This document shows, in pieces, positions 42,625 to 52,051 of a stretch of DNA of 64,000 nt. The notes beneath the pieces are model-generated. The model saw only the letters and a list, made by a program, of their open reading frames with translations, had not been told where the DNA came from and ran no database searches. A program made the position numbers and the translations under genes. Position 1 is the stretch's first letter. Each line of letters begins with the position of its first letter. The DNA comes from an uncultured Acetatifactor sp. (GTDB lineage Bacteria; Bacillota; Clostridia; Lachnospirales; Lachnospiraceae), in assembly GCA_934433135.1 (NCBI GenBank), contig CAKRZO010000017.1, positions 1-64,000 on the forward strand, in the 5' to 3' direction.

Positions 42625-44724
42625 ATGGAATCTGACAGAATCAAGCAGGCGGAATTCAACATGCACTATATTGCGCAGATGCGGCCGGTGTTAAACAGCA
42701 GGGCGCTTTTTTCCGATACAACAGGAAACTTTGTGACACCGCCGGAACCCAGCGCTTATGACGAAATCACCATCCGATTCCGGACGGCGAAGAATAATGT
42801 AGACCGGGTTTATTTTGTCTGCAAAGAGCAGAACTACCTCATGGATAAAGTGGAGACCGGAGAAGAGTTTGACTATTATGCCTGCGAGTATCAGCTGGAA
42901 AACGAAAGAATTTCTTATCATTTCCGGGTGGAAACAGGGAATTTTGCCGCGATCTACGATACCAGAGGATTGGTAAAAGATGCAGACAGCTATTATGATT
43001 TTGCAGTGCTTCCCGGATTTAAGACGCCGGACTGGGCGAAGGGAGCCGTGATGTACCAGATTTTTACGGATCGCTTCTGTAACGGAGATCCTGCTAATGA
43101 TGTATTAACGGATGAATATTGCTACATTCACCAGAATGTCAGAAAAGTTGAGGACTGGTACCGCTATCCGGCGGATATGGATGTGCGGGAATTTTACGGC
43201 GGAGACCTGCAGGGAGTGATGGACAAATTGGACTACCTGAAAGACCTGGGCGTGGAAGTCATCTATTTTAATCCGCTGTTTGTCTCTCCTTCCAACCATA
43301 AGTATGATATACAGGATTACGATTATATTGATCCCCATCTCGGGAAGATAGTAACCGAGTCCGGTGAATTGCTGCATCCCGGCATGGAAAACCGTGAGGC
43401 TTCCCGTTACATCAGCCGCGTGACCGAAAAACGGAATCTGGAAACAAGCAATGAACTTTTTATTTCTTTGGTAAAAGAAGCGCACAGGCGGGGAATCCGT
43501 GTGATTCTGGACGGTGTATTTAATCATTGCGGTTCTTTTCATAAATGGATGGATCGGGAACGGATTTACGAACAGGCGGAAGGATATGAAAAAGGCGCCT
43601 ATCTTTCCCAGGACAGTCCTTATCGGGAATATTTTGATTTCCGCAGGCAGGAATGGCCTTATAATGCTTCTTATGACGGCTGGTGGGGACACGATACGCT
43701 GCCGAAGTTAAACTATGAGAACTCCAGAAAACTTTGCGACTATGTCATGCAGATCGGAGCCAAATGGGTAAGCGAACCTTACTGTGCGGATGGCTGGCGG
43801 CTGGATGTGGCTGCAGATTTGGGACACAGTGAACAGTTTAACCACCGCTTCTGGAAGGAATTCCGTAAAGCAGTCAAACATGCCAATCCCGATGCCATTA
43901 TTCTGGCGGAGCATTATGGGAATACCAGGGAATGGCTCGGCGGTGATGAATGGGATACGGTAATGAATTACGATGCCTTCATGGAGCCTGTTACCTGGTT
44001 TTTGACCGGAATGGAAAAACACAGCGATGATTACCGCCCGGATCTGTTAGGCAATGCGGAAAGCTTCTGGATGGCTATGAAGCATCATAATGCCAGCTTT
44101 TCCATGCCCAGTCTCCAGACTGCCATGAATCAGCTCTCCAACCATGACCATTCCCGGTTCCTGACCCGTACCAACCATAAGGTCGGCCGCACCAATACCC
44201 TGGGTCCGAAAGCGGCGGAAGAGGATATTCATAAGGGCGTATTCCGGGAAGCCGTTGTCATGCAGATGACCTGGATCGGGGCGCCTGCGATCTATTACGG
44301 GGATGAAGCAGGGCTGTGCGGCTTTACCGATCCGGACAACCGCAGAACCTATCCCTGGGGAAGAGAAGACCGTGACCTGATTGCTTTCCATAAAGATCTG
44401 ATCCGCCTTCGAAATGAATACAACGAACTCCGCACCGGCTCCATCAAATATGTGGACTCCGATTACAATTACCTGGCTTATGCCAGATTCCACAGAAAAG
44501 GGCAGAGCCTGATCCTGATTAATAACAATACCGCTCCGCTGACCAGGCAGATCCGCGTCTGGGAAATCGGAACCCCCAAGGAAGGAACCATGGTAAGACT
44601 GATTGCTACTTCCGAAGACGGCTACAGCTTAGAACCGGAGGAATATAAGCTTCAGGCAGGTAAGATCACCATAACCATACCGCCCTGCTGCGCGATGATT
44701 TTAAGATACCGGATGCCCGGATGA
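42625..44724 (+). CDS. GH13 alpha-amylase family glycosidase, neopullulanase-like
   Basis: 699 residues from ATG 42625 (weak AAAGG site; earlier in-frame ATG at 42541 possible). An N-terminal CBM34-like beta domain precedes the barrel. GH13 boxes: YQIFTDRFCNGDP, VILDGVFNHCG (region I), GWRLDVAADLGH (nucleophile Asp), AIILAEHYG (acid Glu) and LSNHDHSRF (third Asp). No signal peptide, so it works in the cytoplasm on imported maltodextrins or cyclodextrins. It is monocistronic, not tied to a transporter. Confidence 0.9.
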   Translation: MESDRIKQAEFNMHYIAQMRPVLNSRALFSDTTGNFVTPPEPSAYDEITIRFRTAKNNVDRVYFVCKEQNYLMDKVETGEEFDYYACEYQLENERISYHFRVETGNFAAIYDTRGLVKDADSYYDFAVLPGFKTPDWAKGAVMYQIFTDRFCNGDPANDVLTDEYCYIHQNVRKVEDWYRYPADMDVREFYGGDLQGVMDKLDYLKDLGVEVIYFNPLFVSPSNHKYDIQDYDYIDPHLGKIVTESGELLHPGMENREASRYISRVTEKRNLETSNELFISLVKEAHRRGIRVILDGVFNHCGSFHKWMDRERIYEQAEGYEKGAYLSQDSPYREYFDFRRQEWPYNASYDGWWGHDTLPKLNYENSRKLCDYVMQIGAKWVSEPYCADGWRLDVAADLGHSEQFNHRFWKEFRKAVKHANPDAIILAEHYGNTREWLGGDEWDTVMNYDAFMEPVTWFLTGMEKHSDDYRPDLLGNAESFWMAMKHHNASFSMPSLQTAMNQLSNHDHSRFLTRTNHKVGRTNTLGPKAAEEDIHKGVFREAVVMQMTWIGAPAIYYGDEAGLCGFTDPDNRRTYPWGREDRDLIAFHKDLIRLRNEYNELRTGSIKYVDSDYNYLAYARFHRKGQSLILINNNTAPLTRQIRVWEIGTPKEGTMVRLIATSEDGYSLEPEEYKLQAGKITITIPPCCAMILRYRMPG

Positions 44725-44741
44725 TCAGCTAAAAAAAGTTC

Positions 44742-44770
44742 TTGCAATTTGCAGGAACATATGATACAAT
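44742..44770 (+). promoter_or_regulatory. Promoter of the tRNA pair
   Basis: TTGCAA (44742-44747), 17-bp spacer, TACAAT (44765-44770), 34 bp upstream of the tRNA-Tyr gene. The -35 box lies within a small palindrome GTTCTTGCAA/TTTGCAGGAAC. Confidence 0.65.
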
Positions 44771-44804
44771 TCAAATTGTTCGAAACCTTTCAGGTTTGGA
44801 ATAT

Positions 44805-44886
44805 GGATGGATTCCCGAGTGGCCAAAGGGGACAGACTGTAAATCTGCTGCAAATTGCTTCGGTGGTTCGAATCCACCTCCATCCA
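44805..44886 (+). tRNA. tRNA-Tyr (GUA)
   Basis: Acceptor arms GGATGGA and TCCATCC pair fully; anticodon loop CTGTAAA gives GTA; GGTTCGAATCC T-loop and a long variable arm typical of bacterial tRNA-Tyr. CCA is not encoded. Confidence 0.95.
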
Positions 44887-44919
44887 GGTGCTGACAGCAT
44901 AGATTTTATATAATAGTTT

Positions 44920-45003
44920 GCTGGTGTGGCGGAATAGGCAGACGCAAGGGACTTAAAATCCCTCGGGGGCAACCCCGTACCGGTTCAAGTCCGGTCACCA
45001 GCA
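44920..45003 (+). tRNA. tRNA-Leu (UAA)
   Basis: Acceptor GCTGGTG/CACCAGC; anticodon loop CTTAAAA gives TAA; long variable arm CGGGGGCAACCCCG; T-loop GGTTCAAGTCC. CCA is not encoded. 33 bp after tRNA-Tyr, same transcript. Confidence 0.95.
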
Positions 45004-45011
45004 TGAAAAAA

Positions 45012-45047
45012 ACCGATCATTGTTTTATGACGATGGTCGGTTTTTTT
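45012..45047 (+). terminator. Intrinsic terminator after the tRNA pair
   Basis: ACCGATCAT (45012-45020) pairs with ATGGTCGGT (45033-45041), followed by T7. Confidence 0.85.
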
Positions 45048-45120
45048 GCGGTGCGCCCGGCGGTGCATATTTACTTATCTGCCATGGATGTACTCTTACA
45101 GGGGAAAGTCTTAAGTTTCA

Positions 45121-47007
45121 TCATCCATGCCCCGGAGTTGTCTGTGAAACCGGAATCAGCATCACAAACGAGCTTCCTTTTCCGACTTCGCTGTCGATGG
45201 TAAAGGAGAATCTTTCCCCGTAAAGGAGCTTCATGCGTACAACTACATTCCGCAGTCCTACGCTGGTGCTCTGCGGCATTTCTTCATCAATAATATTGCG
45301 AAGTTTTTCTAACGTAATAGCATCGATCCCGATTCCGTTATCCTCTACCGCAATCATACACTTTGCCTCTTTGAGACCGCCCTTCATGCTGCCTTTAAGG
45401 CTTTCTTTCACGTCGTCTTTAAGAACCTCTTTCGAATTTGCATTCAGGCCTGTTTTTTCGTCTTCTTTATCACATATTTTTTTATCCTGTGCCTTGCAGA
45501 TGCGTATGGTTAAAGCAGCATCCTGCTTCTGGCATTTGGAGAGTCCGTGAAAAATAGAATTTTCAATCAAAGGCTGTATGAAAAGCTTCGGTACTTCAAT
45601 GGAAAGCAGCTCCGGATCAATCTCATAAATTACCTGAAACCGGTTATTGTACCGCTCCTGCATAAGTGCAAGATAGGTTTTTACAAAATCCAGCTCCGTA
45701 CTTAAGCGGACCAGATCAGTGGATTGGAAGGCATATTTCAGAATCCGGCTCAGCTTCAGGGTTAACAGAGGAATCTTGTGATCATACCCCAGTTCATCAC
45801 ACTCATACAGATAGATCATATTGATGGTATTGAACAGAAAATGCGGATTGATCTGGGACTGTAAAGCCAGCATTTTCGCATCATTCAGAAGATTCAAACG
45901 TTTTGTGAGTTCATCGGATAATTCCTGGTTGCGTTGTGCATAACCGACGATATGCTCCGAAATATACTGAATTTCATTTGCAGCCAGAGCAGGTTCGGAG
46001 GAAGCGTTTTCCGGATGTTCCAGAACCTGCAGCAATTTATAAATCGGTTTCGTGGAACGAATGCTGAATAAAAAGCTGATCAGCAAAACAGTAACAAACA
46101 GGGCGGCAAAGAAAACGGCCAGAAACAGCGTGTTGGAGGACAGTTTCTGGCTGTAAACCTCCAGATTGGTCACCGTGACATAATACCAGGGCGCATTCTG
46201 GGCGTGAACCTGTGCCAGAATACAGGAGCCGGAACCGTTGTTAAGGACAGCAGAAGTCAATGCTGTTGTAGGTTGCAGATTGGACAGAAGAGGGAATTCG
46301 TCCAGCGGTTCCAAAAGTTCCTGCTGGTAACGGCGGTACATCACTTGACCTTCATCGGTCACCAGGTAAATATTCTGATAAGGATTGCCGGATACATTTG
46401 TCAGATGGGACATCCGGCTTAAGTTCAGATTCAGAACGATTGCTGCTTTGTTCCCGTTAATTTCCAGATATTTTATCATGGACAGCAGAAAAGGATATCG
46501 ATCATTTTTTTCACGGGAAACCAGAATAATCTTCTTATTGGCAGCTTCCGGTGTCAGATAGGAGAGCCAGTTGTCATCCTGCATTTGCGAAAGAGGCATA
46601 AAAAGCGTATTATTGGTAGCCACCCGGTCGGAGAGAGAAGAGTACAGATAGATGGAATCGATAGCGGAATTACCGTTTACAAAAGAATTTAAGGTCTCTT
46701 TAAGACGGACTTCAAATTCATCATACAGCTGCTCCGGATCTCTTATCGAAAGGAAGGCGTTCACCAGCTTATTCTGGTGCAGGGTAGCGATAATGTAGCG
46801 GGAATCGCTGAGCTGCGTGTCTATGGCGGAAGCGGTGATCGCCAGCTGATTCTCTGTGGAAGCGGAGAATTCCCCTGTCAGGATATTCATGGAGCGCTTA
46901 TAGGTGATGAGGGCAAAAGCCGTGAAAAACAGCAGCATAATACTGCCGATGTAGACAAAATTCTGGGAAAACAGCCGGCTGTTAAAAAGAGAATGCAGTT
47001 TCTTCAT
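45121..47007 (-). CDS. YesM-type sensor histidine kinase
   Basis: 628 residues: membrane helix near 15-35, a large extracellular sensor (about 36-290), second helix near 291-313, HAMP-like stretch, His-kinase domain with QSQINPHFLFNTINMI (phospho-His about residue 390) and an HATPase with LIENSIFHGL (N box) and VEDNGIGID (G1). About 45 residues of Lys/Glu-rich repeat (KEVLKDDVKESLKGSMKGG, about 502-548) are inserted just before G1, unlike usual YesM proteins. It starts 3 bp after the response-regulator stop. Probably senses the glycan imported by the adjacent transporter. Confidence 0.92.
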   Translation of the reverse strand: MKKLHSLFNSRLFSQNFVYIGSIMLLFFTAFALITYKRSMNILTGEFSASTENQLAITASAIDTQLSDSRYIIATLHQNKLVNAFLSIRDPEQLYDEFEVRLKETLNSFVNGNSAIDSIYLYSSLSDRVATNNTLFMPLSQMQDDNWLSYLTPEAANKKIILVSREKNDRYPFLLSMIKYLEINGNKAAIVLNLNLSRMSHLTNVSGNPYQNIYLVTDEGQVMYRRYQQELLEPLDEFPLLSNLQPTTALTSAVLNNGSGSCILAQVHAQNAPWYYVTVTNLEVYSQKLSSNTLFLAVFFAALFVTVLLISFLFSIRSTKPIYKLLQVLEHPENASSEPALAANEIQYISEHIVGYAQRNQELSDELTKRLNLLNDAKMLALQSQINPHFLFNTINMIYLYECDELGYDHKIPLLTLKLSRILKYAFQSTDLVRLSTELDFVKTYLALMQERYNNRFQVIYEIDPELLSIEVPKLFIQPLIENSIFHGLSKCQKQDAALTIRICKAQDKKICDKEDEKTGLNANSKEVLKDDVKESLKGSMKGGLKEAKCMIAVEDNGIGIDAITLEKLRNIIDEEMPQSTSVGLRNVVVRMKLLYGERFSFTIDSEVGKGSSFVMLIPVSQTTPGHG

Positions 47008-47010
47008 AGG

Positions 47011-48195
47011 TCAATTGTCCTTCATTAAGATTTCTTTGCGGTATTCCGTGGGGGAATATCCGCTGTATTTGCGGAAATTGGTGATAAAACGGTTCCGGTG
47101 CATGTAGCCCACCGCTTCTGCAATATCGGAAACATTCATCTGGGTCTTTAACAGTTCCACGGCTTTTTCCATTCTTACCTGTGTGAGATAGCTGATAAAA
47201 CTCATATTGGTTTTTTGCTTGAAAATCCGGCTGAAATAGGAAGGCGTCAGGTAAACAGCTCTGGCCACATCCTCCCTGGACAGATCGTCTGCAAAATGCA
47301 CCTGGATATAATTCAGGGCATTCTGAATCGTGGCATTGTCTTCTTCCGGATTCACAAGGAGCGGATGCGATTCCTGGGGCAGGTCGCTTACCTGCGTGGA
47401 CAGCAGATCTTCGATGGCCTGGAAAGTAAACGCAAACTGACAGCTGCAGTTCCATCCCATGGTTTCATTGATTCTGTCTGCAAGATTTTCCGTAGAAAAA
47501 TCAGGCACCGCCTCATGGGAGAGAACAATGAAGAAAAAGCAGGAGTGATGTTTGTAAAGGTAATAAATTTCATATCGGGAAAGGTTCATACGCACGTTAT
47601 TCAAAAGTGCCGTGGAGAGCGTCTCCATACCGTATTTCCATTGAAGAAAGGTGTTGCTGTCCAACGTAACGGACAGAATGCATCCCTTATAATTCTCATA
47701 AGCGAAAGGAAGTTCCCGGAAGCGTTTTTCCAGCGTCTCTTTACTGTTGATCATGTGGCAGAGAAGATCAATGAAGAAAAGCTGAATGTTATCTTCATCG
47801 CAGTTTACCTGGGGTGTATTGGCCTGCAGCTGCCTGGTAATGTCGTTGATGGCACCGGAAAGTTCCCGGAAGTCAATGGGCTTTAACAGGTAATTGCGTA
47901 CCCCGTAAGTAATGGCGCGTTTGGCATAATCAAATTCCGAATAGCTGCTGATAATGATAATCGCTACTTCCGGCATGAGCTTACGGATTCGCCGGATCAT
48001 CTCCAGACCATCCATACCGGGCATCAGAATATCCGTGATAATAATATCCACGGAAGAGGTCTGCAGAAAGTCAAGAACGCTCTCTCCGTCGGTAAAGGTT
48101 CCGATACAGTGCAGCTCCGGATGCAATTTGGTAATATATTTGTGAAGAGATGTCGTAATCAGCTCTTCATCGTCCACGATAATAACAGAATACAT
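47011..48195 (-). CDS. YesN-type response regulator with AraC domain
   Basis: 394 residues. Receiver domain with VDDEE acidic pocket, IIITDILMPGMDG phospho-Asp and LLKPID lysine; a variable middle; and a C-terminal AraC double helix-turn-helix (LSREDVARAVYLTPSYFSRIFKQKTNMSF, VSDIAEAVGYMHRNRFITNFRKYSGYSPTEYR). It is the partner of the kinase encoded next. Divergent from the glycan genes; the likely binding sites are the conserved 60-bp promoters at 48268, 53937 and 58862. Confidence 0.93.
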   Translation of the reverse strand: MYSVIIVDDEELITTSLHKYITKLHPELHCIGTFTDGESVLDFLQTSSVDIIITDILMPGMDGLEMIRRIRKLMPEVAIIIISSYSEFDYAKRAITYGVRNYLLKPIDFRELSGAINDITRQLQANTPQVNCDEDNIQLFFIDLLCHMINSKETLEKRFRELPFAYENYKGCILSVTLDSNTFLQWKYGMETLSTALLNNVRMNLSRYEIYYLYKHHSCFFFIVLSHEAVPDFSTENLADRINETMGWNCSCQFAFTFQAIEDLLSTQVSDLPQESHPLLVNPEEDNATIQNALNYIQVHFADDLSREDVARAVYLTPSYFSRIFKQKTNMSFISYLTQVRMEKAVELLKTQMNVSDIAEAVGYMHRNRFITNFRKYSGYSPTEYRKEILMKDN

Positions 48196-48267
48196 TTTAG
48201 CCTGTTCCTTTCCTGTCCTTTAAAATGATTATAAAGCATTTCTGCTGGTAAAACAATCGGATTGGTA

Positions 48268-48327
48268 ACAAAACGGTGCGGATGGCATAAAGTTTTGCTG
48301 GATAAAAAGAAACGGCATTGATACAAT
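48268..48327 (+). promoter_or_regulatory. Regulon promoter copy 1 (heparinase-like gene)
   Basis: A 60-bp unit running from ACAAAACGGTGC through CTTTGCTGG-like (here GTTTTGCTGG) to TTGATACAAT. The same design, at the same length, recurs at 53937 and 58862. TACAAT is the -10 box; the upstream conserved half is the probable activator site. A larger context, 48231-48331, matches 53900-54000 at about 88% by hand alignment. Confidence 0.75.
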
Positions 48328-48384
48328 GAGGAGAACCGGAAAGAGATGCGGTTTGGATTGTTTAATACGGAAAGGAAGCGGATT

Positions 48385-50115
48385 ATGAAGTATGAAGTAA
48401 GCAGAATTTATAAGAGGATCGTAGAGGAAGCCGATAAATTGGCAGATGAATATATTCCGAACCAGGTTGATGATGCGCAAAGGTCTGATTTCGGAGGATA
48501 TTTTTCCCCAGAGAGCAGTTGTTGCGATGCTTCCCACGTGGGTACGGGGATGCTTGCGCATATTCTCGGCTGTTGTTATTTTTCGGAAGGATCGAAATAT
48601 TGTAATGCTGATGAGATTAGGAGAAGGCTTCTAAATGCTTTGAAGTTTATCAAAAGCCAGGTCAGGGAATCGGGATTCATCGACCTACCGAACAATAACT
48701 ATGACAGCTCACCGGATACGGCGTTTATGATTAACTATTTGGCGCAGGTTGCTTACATGGCTAAAAAATCGAAAATGGATTGCACTGGAATGATTTACAA
48801 TGCTGTAATGGATATTATTCTTCCCTGTGCCAAAAGCGTAGCAACAGGAGGGTTTCATACTCCCAATCACAGATGGGTTGTATGCTCGGCGCTTGCGCAG
48901 GTGATGGAGCTTGAACCGGAAAAATGTGATTTCAGAGAAATAATGGAATGCTATTTTGCAGAAACGGTAGATATGAATGCAGATGGATTTTATTTTGAAA
49001 AAAGTCTGGGCGTATACGACAAGGTTCTTGATACAAGGTTTATTATATTAGGAGAGATCTATGACGGAGAGAAATATAAGAAAGAGGATTATATCTCGTT
49101 TGCCGAAAAGAATCTTGATTTACGGCTGGATTTAATGAATAACGACTGTACAATGGATACGTCTGTATCTTCACGGCAGGATCACGGCAAAAAGTATTAT
49201 CTGGATTGTTGTAATGCCTTTTTGTATATGGCGATACAAAGAAATAATCCGGAGTTTGCCAAAGCGGCTCTTGTTGCACTGGAAAATCCGATAAGTGAGG
49301 CGGGTGCAGATCTCGGCGCAGCACTGTACTATTTTTCAAGACATCCCGAATGGAAAGAAAAAAGTATTGAGGTGGGGGAACTTAGAACCTATTGTGACAG
49401 GCTGATGGCAGAATCAGGGATTTACCGTGTAAAAAAAGACAAATTGTCTGCTACGGCAAAGCTGGAAGCTTCGGATTTTTTCAATGTGAAATACGGAAGC
49501 GTAACGCTTGCGGAAGTCAGGGCTCTGTTGGCGTATTTCGGCGGTGCAAAATACAAAGCAAATAAAATGATAAAGACCGAAAACGGAGTCAAATTAAGCT
49601 TTTACAGCGAGCACAATGTCGCACAGCATCCGGCATATTGGATGCCTCTGGGAAGAAAAGTTGAGAAAGACGAACTGCCCTTTAACAATGTGGGAATACG
49701 TAAGCTGAACAAAAGACCGGAATTTGATTTGTCGGTTGAAATAATCAGGACGGAAAATGGTTTTGATTTACACACAAAATCAGATAAAGGCATGAATGGA
49801 GTAAAGTTCTCAATGGAGTTTTTGTTCCTTCCGGTCGGTAGCGTTGAAACGGAAAATGTTTCATTTCCTTTACGTGAAAATGAGACTATGTTTTTGAAGG
49901 AAGGCTCGGCGAGAATTGTGAATAACGGTGATTTTATAAAAATTGACGGGGGCTGTTGCGGACACAGACTTTTAGCTATGAATGAGGGAACAAACGGACT
50001 GTTCCGTATTGTCCTGACCGATTTTTCGCCGGTAGACAGGGTGGTGCATATTGAATATGGCGAGTGGAGCGGAAAAGACGAAAAGTGTTCCACCGAAAAA
50101 TTGTATATTAAATAA
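48385..50115 (+). CDS. Heparinase/alginate-lyase-like cytoplasmic protein
   Basis: 576 residues from ATG 48385 behind AAGGAAG. N-terminal ~330 residues look all-helical, as in an (alpha/alpha) toroid; the motifs GGFHTPNHRWVVCSALAQVMEL and VSSRQDHGKKYYLDC recall heparinase II/III-like proteins, where Asn, His and Tyr act in eliminative cleavage of uronate polymers. The C-terminal ~200 residues are beta-rich (HNVAQHPAYWMPLGR, YGEWSG). No signal peptide. First gene of the plus-strand locus, followed 13 bp later by a related-fold pair. Family assignment is by motif and architecture only. Confidence 0.6.
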   Translation: MKYEVSRIYKRIVEEADKLADEYIPNQVDDAQRSDFGGYFSPESSCCDASHVGTGMLAHILGCCYFSEGSKYCNADEIRRRLLNALKFIKSQVRESGFIDLPNNNYDSSPDTAFMINYLAQVAYMAKKSKMDCTGMIYNAVMDIILPCAKSVATGGFHTPNHRWVVCSALAQVMELEPEKCDFREIMECYFAETVDMNADGFYFEKSLGVYDKVLDTRFIILGEIYDGEKYKKEDYISFAEKNLDLRLDLMNNDCTMDTSVSSRQDHGKKYYLDCCNAFLYMAIQRNNPEFAKAALVALENPISEAGADLGAALYYFSRHPEWKEKSIEVGELRTYCDRLMAESGIYRVKKDKLSATAKLEASDFFNVKYGSVTLAEVRALLAYFGGAKYKANKMIKTENGVKLSFYSEHNVAQHPAYWMPLGRKVEKDELPFNNVGIRKLNKRPEFDLSVEIIRTENGFDLHTKSDKGMNGVKFSMEFLFLPVGSVETENVSFPLRENETMFLKEGSARIVNNGDFIKIDGGCCGHRLLAMNEGTNGLFRIVLTDFSPVDRVVHIEYGEWSGKDEKCSTEKLYIK

Positions 50116-50128
50116 AGGAGATTTGCGA

Positions 50129-51988
50129 ATGTATTATCAATATGACAAGCAGCAGTCCAGGCGAAAAAGAGTTTGTGAGGCTATTATATGTGCATATCCG
50201 GAAGACTTCGAAAAGGGTCTGATTGACAGGTGGAACTGCTGGGGGTTAAAAGAAAACGCATGGCTCATTTTCGCATTGCTCGAATACGGAGATAAATATG
50301 CGGAAATGATGGAAAGGATATTTGAGGAAAAATCCGGGGAGTTAAGGGAGTATCATACCTTTTTGTCATTTATATTTATTAATCTTATATTAAGGCATAA
50401 GCGGAATATTCCAAAACAGGTTCGTCTGAAGATGGAAAAGTATCTGAAAGAAAATGCGGATGTCAGCATGGCGGATACATGGGATTTCGTGGGCGTGAAT
50501 GATAATACTCCGGCGATGATAGCAGCGGCGCTGATCTTGGGAGGAGAATATTTCATTGAGCGTCAGTGGGTTGAATGCGGCAAAAGAAGATTTTGCGAAC
50601 TGAAAGAGATGCTTAACCGCCGTGAGTTTTTAAGTGAATTTAACAGCCCCACATATACACCGATAACAATATGCGCCGTTGCGTCAGTTGCAGAACTTTC
50701 CAAAGAATGCGGAGAGCTTGCACTGGAGATCGAAGCAAAGCTCTGGGACGAGTTTCTGAAGCTTGCCTATTTGCCGATTGCAAATTCGGCAGGACCTTTT
50801 TCAAGGGCATACCCGAGAGACAAGCTTTGTCTGACACATAACAGCAGAGCGTTGCTTTATATGCTGTTTGGTGAAAAGATAAAAGTGAATCCGCTGTCAA
50901 CCGTGTTTTATGCAGAGTATGAAGTTGACGATACGGAGCGCATGTATATACAGTTGGCCGTTATGTGGATGTGCAGCATAAATTATCATTGTCCGAAGGA
51001 AATAGCGGAAAACTTTCTTAAAAGAACATACCCGTTCGAAGTAAGCGGAAAAGCAGAGCTTTCCTCATCGGCAGATTTACATTTGCTTCAGATAATAAAG
51101 GGCGATTCCAAATATGCCGGTGACCTTGGCAGAGATAATATTTTCAGAACCGATACATTTGAGGCGTTCAAGCGTGATGACTGCTTTGATTATCCGTGTG
51201 CTGTCTCTGAAATTCACACATATATGACTGAAAAATATGCACTCGGAACTTGTACGGTCGATTTTCATTCCGGTGTGCAGACTGACAGCTTTACGATGCA
51301 CTATACCAAAAACGGCTGTGAGGCAGAGTTGCAAGAGGATATAGGAGCGGTATTTTGTAATTATGTTGTAAATGAAGACGTTTCGTACAGAAACGACCAC
51401 GGAAGAAAAATTGCTTTTCAGAAGGAAAATCATGCAATGGTATTGTATTCGCCCTCAAAATGCTGCGAGACACTGCAAACGGCAAAGCTCTCAATCTATT
51501 TTTCAAATTATAAGAATTTAATTGACGAGATAAAGGCAGGCAATACCGTAATAAACCCGGAGGAACTGAAAACAGCAATTAAAATTCCGTACGGAAATGT
51601 ATATTTCAAAATGAAATCCATATATTGTCATTTCAAACCGCTTGTGAATGCCAAAGATGCAAATAATGCGTTTTTGGAGATAACTGCGGATAATGATGTA
51701 CTTATATTGGATATTTATAATTACCGCGGAGCTGGTTACAAGATAAAAAATAAGGAACTGAGAAGTATCACCAACGGATTTGTATGTAATGTTGAGGATA
51801 CTGAAAAGGTAACCTTTGAAGAGTTTACCGATAAATATGGTAAGTCAACGGTATCGGATAAAATTATCTGTAATGTTCACAACCGATATACGATGATGCG
51901 GGAAGTGAAATATCATTGCGATGATGTGAAACTTTCATGCTGTATAAGCCCGATAAACAGTGGTATTAAATATTTGTCGGTTGATTGA
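50129..51988 (+). CDS. Toroid-fold protein of unknown family, paralogue 1
   Basis: 619 residues from ATG 50129 behind AAAGGAG. No signal peptide. Helical N-terminal half with WDFVGVNDNTPAMIAAALI, SEFNSPTYTPITICAVASVA and GPFSRAYPRD; beta-rich second half with YALGTCTVDFHSGVQTD, KLSIYFSNYKNL and the C-terminal NVHNRYTMMREVKY. The same landmarks occur in the next gene and, more weakly, in the first half of the 974-residue fusion (SEYNSSGY). The architecture is like heparinase/chondroitin lyases, but I cannot place it in a named family. Conserved Asn, His, Tyr and Arg make a lyase or hydrolase plausible. Confidence 0.6.
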   Translation: MYYQYDKQQSRRKRVCEAIICAYPEDFEKGLIDRWNCWGLKENAWLIFALLEYGDKYAEMMERIFEEKSGELREYHTFLSFIFINLILRHKRNIPKQVRLKMEKYLKENADVSMADTWDFVGVNDNTPAMIAAALILGGEYFIERQWVECGKRRFCELKEMLNRREFLSEFNSPTYTPITICAVASVAELSKECGELALEIEAKLWDEFLKLAYLPIANSAGPFSRAYPRDKLCLTHNSRALLYMLFGEKIKVNPLSTVFYAEYEVDDTERMYIQLAVMWMCSINYHCPKEIAENFLKRTYPFEVSGKAELSSSADLHLLQIIKGDSKYAGDLGRDNIFRTDTFEAFKRDDCFDYPCAVSEIHTYMTEKYALGTCTVDFHSGVQTDSFTMHYTKNGCEAELQEDIGAVFCNYVVNEDVSYRNDHGRKIAFQKENHAMVLYSPSKCCETLQTAKLSIYFSNYKNLIDEIKAGNTVINPEELKTAIKIPYGNVYFKMKSIYCHFKPLVNAKDANNAFLEITADNDVLILDIYNYRGAGYKIKNKELRSITNGFVCNVEDTEKVTFEEFTDKYGKSTVSDKIICNVHNRYTMMREVKYHCDDVKLSCCISPINSGIKYLSVD

Positions 51989-52051
51989 ACGATAAAAAAA
52001 TCGTTTTGAATAACAAACAGTGGCACAGACTCATAACGGGAGAGATTAAAT

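Noticed and set aside
44742..45003. tRNA pair as an attachment site for an integrated element
   Set aside because: No duplicated tRNA 3' end and no integrase nearby; ordinary genes lie on both sides.
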